Positions 7,984 to 15,466 of a stretch of DNA of 24,933 nucleotides are shown piece after piece (the first letter of the stretch is position 1; each line of letters starts with the position of its first letter). The stretch is from an uncultured Bacilli bacterium. GTDB taxonomy: Bacteria; Bacillota_I; Bacilli_A; RF39; UBA660. Position numbers and translations under genes: made by a program. Where the stretch lies: the NCBI GenBank assembly GCA_947623645.1, contig CANQHK010000004.1, positions 1-24,933 on the forward strand. The letters are read 5' to 3'. The notes beneath the pieces were generated by a model. That model worked only from the letters and a program-made list of their open reading frames with translations. It was not told the DNA's origin and made no database searches.

Positions 7984-8165
7984 TTAGGAGGATTATCAAA
8001 ATATATGTTAAACCTGGTTAGTAATTGATTTTTATATCAATTTTTACTGATGTTGTAGATTATTACGTGACTCGCACCAAATTGATATGAAACTTGAAAT
8101 TTTCAAAAAAAAATAAAAGGTACCTTTTGTTTTATTTACCTTATTACATTATTTACCTTATTACC
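7984..8165 (+). other. Intergenic stretch with an orphan ribosome binding site and short repeats
   Basis: No gene is seen. AGGAGG at 7986-7991 follows the previous stop by two bases but leads only to a 7-codon frame (ATG at 8005). A short stem, AATTGAT/ATCAATT (8023-8042), with three trailing T may be a weak terminator. AAAAGGTACCTTTT at 8115-8128 is a perfect palindrome. The 15-mer TATTTACCTTATTAC occurs twice (8133-8147 and 8150-8164), just upstream of the leader promoter. Confidence 0.6.
8133..8164 (+). repeat. Two tandem 15-bp direct repeats upstream of the lysS leader promoter
   Basis: TATTTACCTTATTAC occurs at 8133-8147 and 8150-8164, a 17-bp period, ending one base before the -35 hexamer. 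The position suits an activator or repressor site; AT-rich chance repetition is possible. Confidence 0.5.
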
Positions 8166-8194
8166 TTTACAAATTCGTGTAAATATGTTACAAT
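8166..8194 (+). promoter_or_regulatory. Promoter of the lysS leader
   Basis: -35 TTTACA (8166-8171), exactly 17-bp spacer, -10 TACAAT (8189-8194) with TG extension. Transcription would start just before the leader-peptide ribosome site. Confidence 0.8.
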
Positions 8195-8216
8195 GATAAA
8201 TGAAAGGAAGATTATT

Positions 8217-8303
8217 ATGTTAAACAACCAAATAAAGAAATCTATAAAGAAGAACAAAAAATCAATCATTGCTATTGGTTGTTTTAGCATATCTTCAAAA
8301 TAG
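8217..8303 (+). CDS. Lysine-rich leader peptide (28 aa) of lysyl-tRNA synthetase
   Basis: A short reading frame starts at ATG 8217, preceded by GAAAGGAAG with good spacing, and ends at TAG 8301-8303. Residues 7-15 read KKSIKKNKK: six Lys in nine codons, using both AAA and AAG. Codons 20-24 (8274-8287) overlap the 5' strand of a putative antiterminator. I infer a regulatory peptide whose translation rate senses charged tRNA-Lys, as in trp or his leaders. A longer in-frame start at 8094 (TTG) would cross the promoter and repeats and is rejected. Lys richness is partly expected in AT-rich DNA, but the signals around it make chance less likely. Confidence 0.75.
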   Translation: MLNNQIKKSIKKNKKSIIAIGCFSISSK

Positions 8304-8334
8304 ATTTTACAAAAATTTATTTCTATTAAAAGGT

Positions 8335-8374
8335 AAGTGACTTAGAACAATCAATATGTTTTAGGTCACTTTTT
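8335..8374 (+). terminator. Attenuator terminator upstream of lysS
   Basis: Arms 8335-8349 and 8357-8371 form a 15-bp stem with two G-T wobbles and a 7-base loop, ending in TTTTT (8370-8374). The lysS start is 20 bases later. The 5' arm can instead pair with 8274-8287 inside the leader frame: 8274-8287 with 8342-8355, 14 contiguous pairs including three wobbles, so the two structures are mutually exclusive. Confidence 0.8.
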
Positions 8375-8394
8375 ATTGGAAAGGAATGAGGAAA

Positions 8395-9948
8395 ATGAAT
8401 TGGGCAAAAGAAGTTGCTTTAAAAATTATTGAGGAAAGACCAAATGAAGAAATATATACTGTTGCAAGTGGTATAAGTCCAAGTGGTTTTGTACATATTG
8501 GAAATTTTCGGGAAATAGCTACACCTTATCTTGTTCTCCAAGAATTAAAAAAATTGGGCAAAAAAGTAAGATATATTTTATCCTTTGATGAGTTTGATAG
8601 ATTTCGAAAAGTACCTGGTAATATTGATCCAAGTTATGAACAATATATTGGAATGCCCTATACTGAAATACCGAGTCCTTTTACAGAAAATGAATCTTAT
8701 GCTTCTTATATGGAAAATAGATTTTTGAATGAATTAAAGGCTATGGATGTTGAAGTTGAATGTATTTATCAAGCAAAAGAATATCAAAGTGGAAGATATA
8801 ATAAATATATTAAAATCGCAATGGATAATCGAGATAAAATATTTCATATTATTGATGATTTTAGAACTCAAGATTCTACGGAAGAGGAAAGAAAGAATTA
8901 TTATCCTATTAGTATTTATTGCCCTCATTGTAAAAAAGATACAACGAAAATTTTAAGTTATTGTTCTAGTACTGGCGAAGTTGAATATTCTTGTAATTGT
9001 GGTTATAGGAACAAATTGAATATTGAGAATGCCACTAATGTTAAATTACAGTGGAAAGTTGATTGGCCAATGCGATGGATGGTAGAACATGTTACATTTG
9101 AAACAGGGGGTATTGATCATTCCGCTTCCAATGGTAGCAAAGCAGTATCTGAGAGAGTAGCTAGAGAAATATTTCATTATGAACCTCCCGTATATATTCC
9201 CTATAATTTCATTGGTATTAAAGGTGGAGGAGCGAAAATGTCATCCTCTACAGGAAATGTTCTTACAATTACCGACTTATTAAAAGTATATGATAAAAAT
9301 ATTATTTGGTGGTTTTATGCTCGGTTTGATAATATGCATGCCTTTGATATAGCACTTGACAATGATGTAATCAGATATTATAGTGAATTTGATCGATGGG
9401 TAAAATTATATTTTAATGGTAATATTGACGATAAAAATAAAAGTATTTTAGATTTAACGAATGTAAAAGAAGAATATTTAAACAATCCTAACTTTAGTTA
9501 TTTAGCAACCTTTCTTCCCATTGTTCATTTTGACGTTAATTTATTAAAAGAGTTATTAAGCAAAGAAAATATCAATGTTCATACGAAAGAGTTTAATCAA
9601 AGATTGGAATTAGCAACTTATTGGGTAAATAATTACGGTGCGGACTATCAAGTTCATCTTTTAACGGAAAGAAACAATGAATATTATGAATCTTTAAATC
9701 GTTTAGAAAAAGAGTGGTTAGATCATACAAAAATACTACTAAATCAAAATTATAATTCAACAAATGATTTACAAACTGCACTATATGATGTTGTAAAAGA
9801 TGGTATTTTAGTTGATAAAGAGTTAAAGCAGGTGCAAAAAAGATATTTTCAAATTTTATATAATATGCTTTTAGGTACAGATCAAGGTCCAAAATTAGGA
9901 TTATTCTTAATGGCAATCGATAAAGAAAAAATTAAAGCATTATTATAA
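8395..9948 (+). CDS. lysS: Class I lysyl-tRNA synthetase
   Basis: A 517-residue class I (archaeal-type, LysK) enzyme that charges tRNA-Lys. The signatures are SGISPSGFVHIGNFRE (HIGH motif at 34-37), the KMSKS-equivalent GGGAKMSSSTGN (Lys281-Met282), and the zinc cluster CPHC (176, 179) with SYCSSTGEVEYSCNC (190, 200, 202). The ATG at 8395 is chosen because AAGGA lies 9 bases upstream; the ATG at 8386 abuts that site. Most bacteria use the unrelated class II LysRS; class I occurs sporadically in spirochetes, alphaproteobacteria and some Bacillota. Expression appears controlled by the lysine-rich leader and attenuator just upstream. No T-box or lysine riboswitch features are seen. Whether a class II copy exists elsewhere cannot be told from this window. 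Confidence 0.95.
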   Translation: MNWAKEVALKIIEERPNEEIYTVASGISPSGFVHIGNFREIATPYLVLQELKKLGKKVRYILSFDEFDRFRKVPGNIDPSYEQYIGMPYTEIPSPFTENESYASYMENRFLNELKAMDVEVECIYQAKEYQSGRYNKYIKIAMDNRDKIFHIIDDFRTQDSTEEERKNYYPISIYCPHCKKDTTKILSYCSSTGEVEYSCNCGYRNKLNIENATNVKLQWKVDWPMRWMVEHVTFETGGIDHSASNGSKAVSERVAREIFHYEPPVYIPYNFIGIKGGGAKMSSSTGNVLTITDLLKVYDKNIIWWFYARFDNMHAFDIALDNDVIRYYSEFDRWVKLYFNGNIDDKNKSILDLTNVKEEYLNNPNFSYLATFLPIVHFDVNLLKELLSKENINVHTKEFNQRLELATYWVNNYGADYQVHLLTERNNEYYESLNRLEKEWLDHTKILLNQNYNSTNDLQTALYDVVKDGILVDKELKQVQKRYFQILYNMLLGTDQGPKLGLFLMAIDKEKIKALL

Positions 9949-10040
9949 AAAATATTTTATACTATATATACTTTGTTAATAACTATTTCTTTTGCCTAAA
10001 AGTTGTTGTACGTTCTTCTTAAGGACACTAGGTAGATGTC

Positions 10041-10103
10041 AAACTCGGACTTTTGAAAAATTAATTAGTTCGAGTTTTAATATGTTTAAATTTATGGTAT
10101 AAT
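10041..10103 (+). repeat. Inverted-repeat/promoter cassette, copy B
   Basis: AAACTCGGAC (10041-10050) and GTTCGAGTTT (10068-10077) across 17 bases, then TTTTAA and extended -10 TGGTATAAT ending at 10103. Arms and promoter match copy A at 6742-6806 while the loop differs in sequence and length. It drives the SANT-repeat/sigma operon. The 92 bases between lysS and this repeat hold nothing recognisable. Confidence 0.75.
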
Positions 10104-10139
10104 ATAAAATAATTTCTTGATGACATTGGTGGTGAAAAC

Positions 10140-12521
10140 ATGAATCAAAGATGTTGGACAGAAGAGGAAGATAATTATATAAAAGATAATTTTGGTATTA
10201 TTCCTTTTAGTGAGATGGCAAAGCAATTTGGATGTGCAATTTCTACTGTTCAAAGAAGAGCAATTTTTTTGGGATTAAATGTAAAAAAAAGAACTACCAA
10301 AAGATGGACTCTTGAAGAGGAACAACTTCTTCGGGAGTATTCAAAAAAATATGTTACGAAAACGATAGCAAGAAAATTGGGGAGGAGTTCTTTGTCCATT
10401 CAAAAAAAGGCTATAAAATTGGGGGTTGAACTTCATTTTGAAAAAGATCCTTGGAAAAAATGGATGATTGATTATCTAAAAGATAATATTAATAAAAAGT
10501 CCATTGGAGAAATTCAAGCGATGTTAGGACTAAGCTATAGAAGAATTTTAACAAAGTGTAACGAATTGGGAATTGAGTATGTAAAAGAGTCTTGGACAGA
10601 AGAAGAAATAGCAATTTTAAAACAGTATGCAGGGACTTGTCATTATTCAGAATTAACAAAGGTTTTGCCACGAAGAAGCGTTGGTGCAATAAGTGCTAAA
10701 GCATTTGAATTAGGAATTGATACGATCTCTGAATATACAAAATTAACCGATGAAAATAGTCAATTTATTAAAGCCAATTGGGGTAAAATGCCCATAACTG
10801 AAATTGCTCGACAGTTAAAAGTAAGTTTGGGTGTAGTTTATCGATACAAGAGAGAATTGAATTTGCCAAATGTTGGTCAACAACAAAAGTGGACTCCAGA
10901 AGTTATAAAAAAATTAAGAAAGGATGCAAAAACGAAAACTAGAAGTGAATTAGCAACAAAATATAAAACATCCATTCAACAAATTTCTGCTATAGCCAGT
11001 AAAAATAATATAAAACTTATCGATTCTAAAAGAATATGGACAGAGGAATTAGATAAAAAATTGCTTGAACTTGTTAATCAAAATTTGAGTGTGATAGAAA
11101 TTGCTACGAAAATGAATATGAAGGCAAATTCTATAAGGCAAAGAATAAGTCAATTAAATTTGGGGGATAAAAGACTGCAAAATCCAAATTGGAAATGGAC
11201 TAAACAGCAAGTGAACCTTCTTAAATCTTTGTGTTGTGAAAAAACATCTTACGAGATTGCAGAAATTTTAAATAAAAATGAAAAACAAGTTTATGATAAA
11301 GCTAAGAAATTAGGGATAAAATTGAATCGTGATAAACATTATTTGTGGACAGATGAGGAAACAAGACAATTGATAAAAATTCACGATCAATATGATTTAC
11401 ATATAATAGCACAAATGTTGGAAAGATCGGAAGAAACTATTTGTAAAAAGGCAAGGGAATTAGGGATATCTATAAGATACAAAAAAAGAAGTATGTGGAC
11501 ACCGGAAGAGGAATCACAATTAAAAATATATGCAAAAGAATTTACAATTAAAGAAATATCCTATTTTTTAAATCGCTCCACTGCATCTGTTTCATCGAAA
11601 TTACGTTACATGGGATTGTCTGCTCAAATTAGTCCAAAATTTTGGACAGAAGAAGAGATTAATAAATTAACAGAATTATCTCAAAAATATGATATGAATG
11701 AAATAGCAATCATGATGGATAAATCCTATGAATCAATAAGCTATAAATTATATGAATTAGGATTAAAAGCAAAAAGTAAATCTAGTAAACCATGGACGTT
11801 GGAAGAGGCAGAAACATTATTAGAATTGCTAACGACATATTCTTCCTTTGAAGTTGCTCAAATATTAGAAAGAAGTGAGGAAGCGATAACTGCCAAAGCA
11901 ATAAAGATGGGATATGATATCGACTATAAACATAGACGTTGGACATCTGATGAAGAAATGTTGTTGTCAGATTTATGGGGAAATGAACCGATTGAAAAAA
12001 TCGCCAAAAAATTAAACCGTACAGAATCAGCAATAATTAATAGAGTATTTATATTAGGGTTGGGATCACAAATAGATAATAACTATGAAGGATTAAAAAT
12101 TCAAGATATTGCTGATATATTTGGAATTAATCGAATTACCATTTTAACATCTTGGGTGGCTTTGGGTTTAAAATTAGAGTTTCGCAAGAGGTCAAATAAT
12201 AGTATTTATTCTTTTGTTTCCATTTCAAACTTGTATGAATTTTTAAAAGCAAATCAAAATATTTGGGATAGTAGAACATTGGAAGAAAATATTTTCGGAA
12301 AAGAGCCAGAATGGTTGAAAGAAAAAAGAAAAACTGATAAAAATATGCCACTCGGATCTTTTGGTTTAGATAATTTAACAAAACAGCAATTATTGCAAGC
12401 AAAAAAATACTTTTTACAGGAAAAGCAACAATCGAATTGTAATGAAAATCTTGAATTGCTACAAGATGACTCGATTTCTCTTTCGTTTGTAAAAAAGAAA
12501 AATATAAAAGAAAGAAGGTGA
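10140..12521 (+). CDS. Tandem SANT/Myb-like helix-turn-helix repeat protein (13 repeats) with C-terminal HTH module
   Basis: A 793-residue soluble protein made almost entirely of ~50-residue repeats of the form W-T-x-E-E...L...IA..L.RS...I..KA..LG. Anchor Trp residues are at 6, 56, 105, 152, 251, 300, 353, 403, 453, 502, 552 and 601, with Leu202 replacing one, giving 13 repeats. The pattern resembles SANT/Myb and GcrA-type DNA-binding helices. Residues predicted in the third helix differ from repeat to repeat. From about 650 a different module follows: KIQDIADIFGINRITIL, a possible winged or MerR-like HTH, then FLKANQNIWDSRTLEENIFG and EPEWLKEKR near 701-730, and a polar tail. The stop lies inside the ribosome site of the next gene. 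Likely a DNA-binding regulator; target and role are unknown. Phage-type relatives are possible. Confidence 0.75.
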   Translation: MNQRCWTEEEDNYIKDNFGIIPFSEMAKQFGCAISTVQRRAIFLGLNVKKRTTKRWTLEEEQLLREYSKKYVTKTIARKLGRSSLSIQKKAIKLGVELHFEKDPWKKWMIDYLKDNINKKSIGEIQAMLGLSYRRILTKCNELGIEYVKESWTEEEIAILKQYAGTCHYSELTKVLPRRSVGAISAKAFELGIDTISEYTKLTDENSQFIKANWGKMPITEIARQLKVSLGVVYRYKRELNLPNVGQQQKWTPEVIKKLRKDAKTKTRSELATKYKTSIQQISAIASKNNIKLIDSKRIWTEELDKKLLELVNQNLSVIEIATKMNMKANSIRQRISQLNLGDKRLQNPNWKWTKQQVNLLKSLCCEKTSYEIAEILNKNEKQVYDKAKKLGIKLNRDKHYLWTDEETRQLIKIHDQYDLHIIAQMLERSEETICKKARELGISIRYKKRSMWTPEEESQLKIYAKEFTIKEISYFLNRSTASVSSKLRYMGLSAQISPKFWTEEEINKLTELSQKYDMNEIAIMMDKSYESISYKLYELGLKAKSKSSKPWTLEEAETLLELLTTYSSFEVAQILERSEEAITAKAIKMGYDIDYKHRRWTSDEEMLLSDLWGNEPIEKIAKKLNRTESAIINRVFILGLGSQIDNNYEGLKIQDIADIFGINRITILTSWVALGLKLEFRKRSNNSIYSFVSISNLYEFLKANQNIWDSRTLEENIFGKEPEWLKEKRKTDKNMPLGSFGLDNLTKQQLLQAKKYFLQEKQQSNCNENLELLQDDSISLSFVKKKNIKERR

Positions 12522-12525
12522 TATT

Positions 12526-13587
12526 TTGTCTAGTAAAAAATATGAATTTACAGAGGAACAAATTCAATATATAATAGAAAATTGGGGAAAAGAATCTCCT
12601 TATAGTATGAAGAAAAAATTTGGTTGTACCTGGTATGCAGTTTCTAAAGTGGCAGAATCTCATGGACTCGAACTTCCTACTTCCAATGCTTGGACAGAAG
12701 AGGAAATCGAAACTTTAAAGGAATTATCCGGTCAATATCCTTATACTGAAATTGCTAAAATCATGAACAGGACAGAAAATGCAATATATCTAAAAGCAAG
12801 AAAATTGGGAATACCATTGATACAAGATAGAAGAAAGTGGACATTAGAAGAAGAAACGATGCTCTCAGATTTATGGGGGACAAAATCGATAGAATATATT
12901 GCTAAAAAGATGAAGAGAACTGTTTTTGCATTAAAAGTAAAAGCAGTTCGAATGGGATTAGGTGCAATGATTCGAAACAATTATGATTTAATAACCGTTT
13001 CTGATATGGTTGATCTATTAAATGTTTCACGGGATAGGATTGTAAATACATGGGTAAAGTTAGGTTTAAAATTAAAACCAATGAAATTGACTCAAAATAA
13101 GTCTTATTATGCGATAACTTGGCAAGATTTAATGGAATTTTTGGAGGCTAATCAAAACGAATGGGATTCAAGAAATGTTGAAAATAATATGTTTGGTACA
13201 GAGCCAGAGTGGTTACAAGAAAAAAGAGAAAGAGATGTTATCGAAAATCCACTTTGGTACCGCAAGTGGACAGCAGAAGAAATTCAAATGGCAGAATCTT
13301 TATTTAAAAGTGGTAAAACTTATCAAGAGATAGGAGATAGAATTGAGAGAAGTGAATGGTCTGTTGCGAATCTTTTAAGAAATTTAGGATATAGTTATAT
13401 GCTTCCACAATTTTGGAAAGGGAAAGAATTAAAATATTTAAGAGAAAATTATAAGGATATGACGTATAGTCAGATTGCAGAAGAATTGGGTAGAACAACA
13501 AAAGCAATTGGAGCAAAAGTGGAAGAGATGGGGTATCAAAAGAGATTAACCAAGACAAAGATAAATGTAGGTGACAGAAATGGATAA
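12526..13587 (+). CDS. Second SANT/Myb-like repeat protein sharing the C-terminal HTH module
   Basis: 353 residues starting with TTG, five bases after AAGGTG. There are two N-terminal repeats (Phe8 and Trp56 anchors), then a third (Trp105) followed by the module also found at the end of the upstream protein: ITVSDMVDLLNVSRDRIV, then FLEANQNEWDSRNVENNMFG and EPEWLQEKRERD (residues 156-237). Two further repeats follow (Trp248, Trp297). It is thus a paralogue with different repeat number and order, placing the shared module in the middle. The last eight bases overlap the sigma factor gene. Likely a partner DNA-binding protein; function not assigned. Confidence 0.75.
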   Translation: MSSKKYEFTEEQIQYIIENWGKESPYSMKKKFGCTWYAVSKVAESHGLELPTSNAWTEEEIETLKELSGQYPYTEIAKIMNRTENAIYLKARKLGIPLIQDRRKWTLEEETMLSDLWGTKSIEYIAKKMKRTVFALKVKAVRMGLGAMIRNNYDLITVSDMVDLLNVSRDRIVNTWVKLGLKLKPMKLTQNKSYYAITWQDLMEFLEANQNEWDSRNVENNMFGTEPEWLQEKRERDVIENPLWYRKWTAEEIQMAESLFKSGKTYQEIGDRIERSEWSVANLLRNLGYSYMLPQFWKGKELKYLRENYKDMTYSQIAEELGRTTKAIGAKVEEMGYQKRLTKTKINVGDRNG

Positions 13588-14224
13588 ACGTTTAAACTTA
13601 GATGAAACGAAAAATGCTTTAAGAGCATGGCGTGAATTGGGAGATAAAGATGCTTTAACATTATTAGTCGTTAGCAATGGTGGTTTAATTGGCTTTTTTG
13701 CTAAAAAATATTCAGGTGAGGGAGTAACATTTGAAGAGTTAGTCTCCGCTGGAAATGAAGGATTGGTAAGAGCAATTAATAAATTCAATTATCAAGAAAG
13801 AGACATTCGAGGATTTAGTACTTATATATCTACGGCAATAGAAAATTCGATGAGGTATGAGTTAAGAAAGTATAATAAACATAGTCATGTTTTAAGTTTT
13901 GATCAACCTATAGGACAAAATAAAGATGGTGATGACCTTAGAATAGAAGATATTGTAGGAACAGACGCTGAAGAAATGATTGAAAATATTATTTCGGAAA
14001 TGAAAACGGATATAGTTCGAGAAGCATTAAAAAGTTTAACATCAAGAGAACAACAAATCATTTTATTAAGATATGGATTTGATGATGCTCATAAAAAAAC
14101 ACTAGAAGAGATTGCTCAAATCTTTGGATGCTCTAAACAAGCAATTTCCAAACAAGAACAAAAGGCCTTAATTAAAATGAGACATCCGAGAAATACAAAA
14201 AAGTTAAAAGATTTTTTAGATTAG
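13580..14224 (+). CDS. Sigma-70 family RNA polymerase sigma factor
   Basis: A 214-residue sigma factor that would direct RNA polymerase to specific promoters. Region 2 spans about residues 33-100, with FEELVSAGNEGLVRAINKFN and FSTYISTAIENSMRYELRK. Region 4 is near 150-202, with LTSREQQIILLRYGF and the HTH LEEIAQIFGCSKQAISKQEQ. It is shorter than housekeeping sigma and resembles alternative factors of the SigB/F/sporulation type, though region 3 is reduced. The ATG at 13580 is chosen because AGGTGA precedes it by 5 bases; a GTG at 13571 lies within that site. Its start overlaps the preceding SANT-repeat gene, implying translational coupling and joint function. No recognisable anti-sigma gene lies beside it. 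Confidence 0.9.
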   Translation: MDKRLNLDETKNALRAWRELGDKDALTLLVVSNGGLIGFFAKKYSGEGVTFEELVSAGNEGLVRAINKFNYQERDIRGFSTYISTAIENSMRYELRKYNKHSHVLSFDQPIGQNKDGDDLRIEDIVGTDAEEMIENIISEMKTDIVREALKSLTSREQQIILLRYGFDDAHKKTLEEIAQIFGCSKQAISKQEQKALIKMRHPRNTKKLKDFLD

Positions 14225-14270
14225 ATAGAACTAATAGTTTGTAAATAAGGACGATGAAAGAAAAGAATAG

Positions 14271-14295
14271 ATAAAAAAACTACCAGATGGTAGTT
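14271..14295 (-). terminator. Terminator for the minus-strand ATPase gene
   Basis: Stem AACTACCA/TGGTAGTT (14278-14295) followed on the minus strand by a run of seven T. On the plus strand no T run follows, so it mainly serves the ATPase gene; no separate terminator for the sigma operon was found. Confidence 0.75.
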
Positions 14296-14348
14296 ATAAG
14301 TGTTGAACTTTAAAGATAGTAGGGAAGAATTTTTTTAAGAGTAAATTT

Positions 14349-15341
14349 CTATAAGTATATTTTTGAAGAAAGTCCCATTTTTTTAAGTTTTTTAGTATGT
14401 TCTATTTCTTCTTGAGCAACTTTTGGAAGTTGTTCTGATACACAGATTTCATGGTCCCAATCTTTTAATTCTTTTAAACTATTGATAATAGAAAATGCTA
14501 GAGAAATATTTCCATCCGTAAGATCGATTAATTGTTGATACATATCATCACTTATATAACTTGAAAAAGAAATATCATTTCCAGTTGCTGTTTTTTCATA
14601 AGCTTCCAATCTTTTTTTAAGAATTGTTTTTAAAACTTTTAAATCTTTTCCATAAGAAACAGGAACGAAGGAAAAACCTTTTTTCTTTAAGTCCAATTGC
14701 CTTTCTTCTTTTTGAATTTCTTCGTCATCACAGGTTAGAACGACTTTATCAAAGAAAGGAAAATAACCACTTAGAATTTCTTGAACTAGAAAGTCACTAT
14801 TATTGGTCCAATCAAACCGGTCAATCATCAAAGAAAGTTCTGAACAACCAAGGATATTTTTAAATTTTTGAATGAAATCTTCCATACACTCTCCAGTATC
14901 ATAGAGCTTCGTTAAAGAAACTTCATCATAATAAACATGATTTATATAATCATCCATCTCTTCAATTAAAGAAGAGATTTCTTTTTTGGAAGTGGAAAAA
15001 TATTCTTCAAATGTCAAACCGTAATAGTTTCGAATCCAAAGTAAAAAATTGTTGGATAGAATCAACTCATAATAATGTCTCATAAATTTTTCATCGAAAA
15101 CATTTCGATCACTGCAAACTCCAACGGAATCAAAACGAGTAGCAAAGAAAGGATTTTCTCTTCCTAAATTTTGATTTTCTTGGTGGTATAAAACAGTACT
15201 TTTTCCACAACCTCTTCCACCTGTTAAAAGAATTTTTTTAGAAGAAGAATCTTCGATTTGGTGGATAATTTTATCAACTGGTTCTCGCACAAATTGATTT
15301 GAACGAACACAATCTGCCACAGACATATTTTTAATCATCAT
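14349..15341 (-). CDS. P-loop NTPase (AAA/ORC-like), function unknown
   Basis: A 330-residue protein with Walker A LLTGGRGCGKST at 38-49 and Walker B LSLMIDRFD with Asp174. A hydrophobic strand VVLTCDD near 200-206 resembles sensor 1 (but with Cys/Asp), and LTDGNISLAFSIINSLKE near 274-291 fits an AAA+ lid helix. The overall order resembles ORC/Cdc6-like or STAND ATPases. The start is placed at 15341 because GGAGG lies 8 bases upstream; upstream in-frame starts (for example ATG 15356) fall in or before that site. It is a single gene with its own strong promoter, convergent with the SANT/sigma operon. There is no membrane segment. Not assigned to a pathway. Confidence 0.75.
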   Translation of the reverse strand: MMIKNMSVADCVRSNQFVREPVDKIIHQIEDSSSKKILLTGGRGCGKSTVLYHQENQNLGRENPFFATRFDSVGVCSDRNVFDEKFMRHYYELILSNNFLLWIRNYYGLTFEEYFSTSKKEISSLIEEMDDYINHVYYDEVSLTKLYDTGECMEDFIQKFKNILGCSELSLMIDRFDWTNNSDFLVQEILSGYFPFFDKVVLTCDDEEIQKEERQLDLKKKGFSFVPVSYGKDLKVLKTILKKRLEAYEKTATGNDISFSSYISDDMYQQLIDLTDGNISLAFSIINSLKELKDWDHEICVSEQLPKVAQEEIEHTKKLKKMGLSSKIYL

Positions 15342-15364
15342 AAACAAAACCTCCATTACCACTA

Positions 15365-15393
15365 AGTTTACAATGTTTCATTTTGTTTGTCAA
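15365..15393 (-). promoter_or_regulatory. Promoter for the P-loop NTPase gene
   Basis: On the minus strand, consensus -35 TTGACA (15388-15393), 17-bp spacer, -10 TAAACT (15365-15370), 23 bases before the start codon. Confidence 0.7.
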
Positions 15394-15428
15394 GGAAAGG
15401 ATTTTTGGTTTCTTTTATCAGAAAAAAG

Positions 15429-15437
15429 TGTTACAAT
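15429..15437 (+). promoter_or_regulatory. Extended -10 promoter for fabG
   Basis: TGTTACAAT, 29 bases before the fabG start; the -35 is weak (TTTCTT at 17 bp). Confidence 0.6.
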
Positions 15438-15466
15438 AAAAATAGAAAAGGAAAGGTGATAAAAAT

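Noticed and set aside
8094..8303. 69-codon frame starting at TTG before the leader peptide
   Set aside because: It would include the palindrome, direct repeats and both promoter hexamers in coding sequence; a good ribosome site supports the ATG at 8217 instead.
7984..8394. T-box or lysine riboswitch upstream of lysS
   Set aside because: No T-box core sequence and no extended lysine-aptamer-like set of helices is visible; the leader peptide plus terminator explains the region better.
6742..10103. Integrated element with att sites at the tRNA 3' end
   Set aside because: The repeats do not include the tRNA 3' end, differ at several positions, and no integrase or transposase is present; kept only as a possible insertion under the repeat finding.
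12136..12663. 175-codon minus-strand frame
   Set aside because: It lies antisense to the well-supported SANT-repeat genes, has no ribosome site signal I can see, and its Phe/Leu-rich content is typical of antisense AT-rich DNA.
10140..13587. CRISPR array or DNA-level tandem repeat suggested by the ~150-bp period
   Set aside because: The repeats are conserved as protein, not as DNA; nucleotide identity between units is low and there are no spacers.
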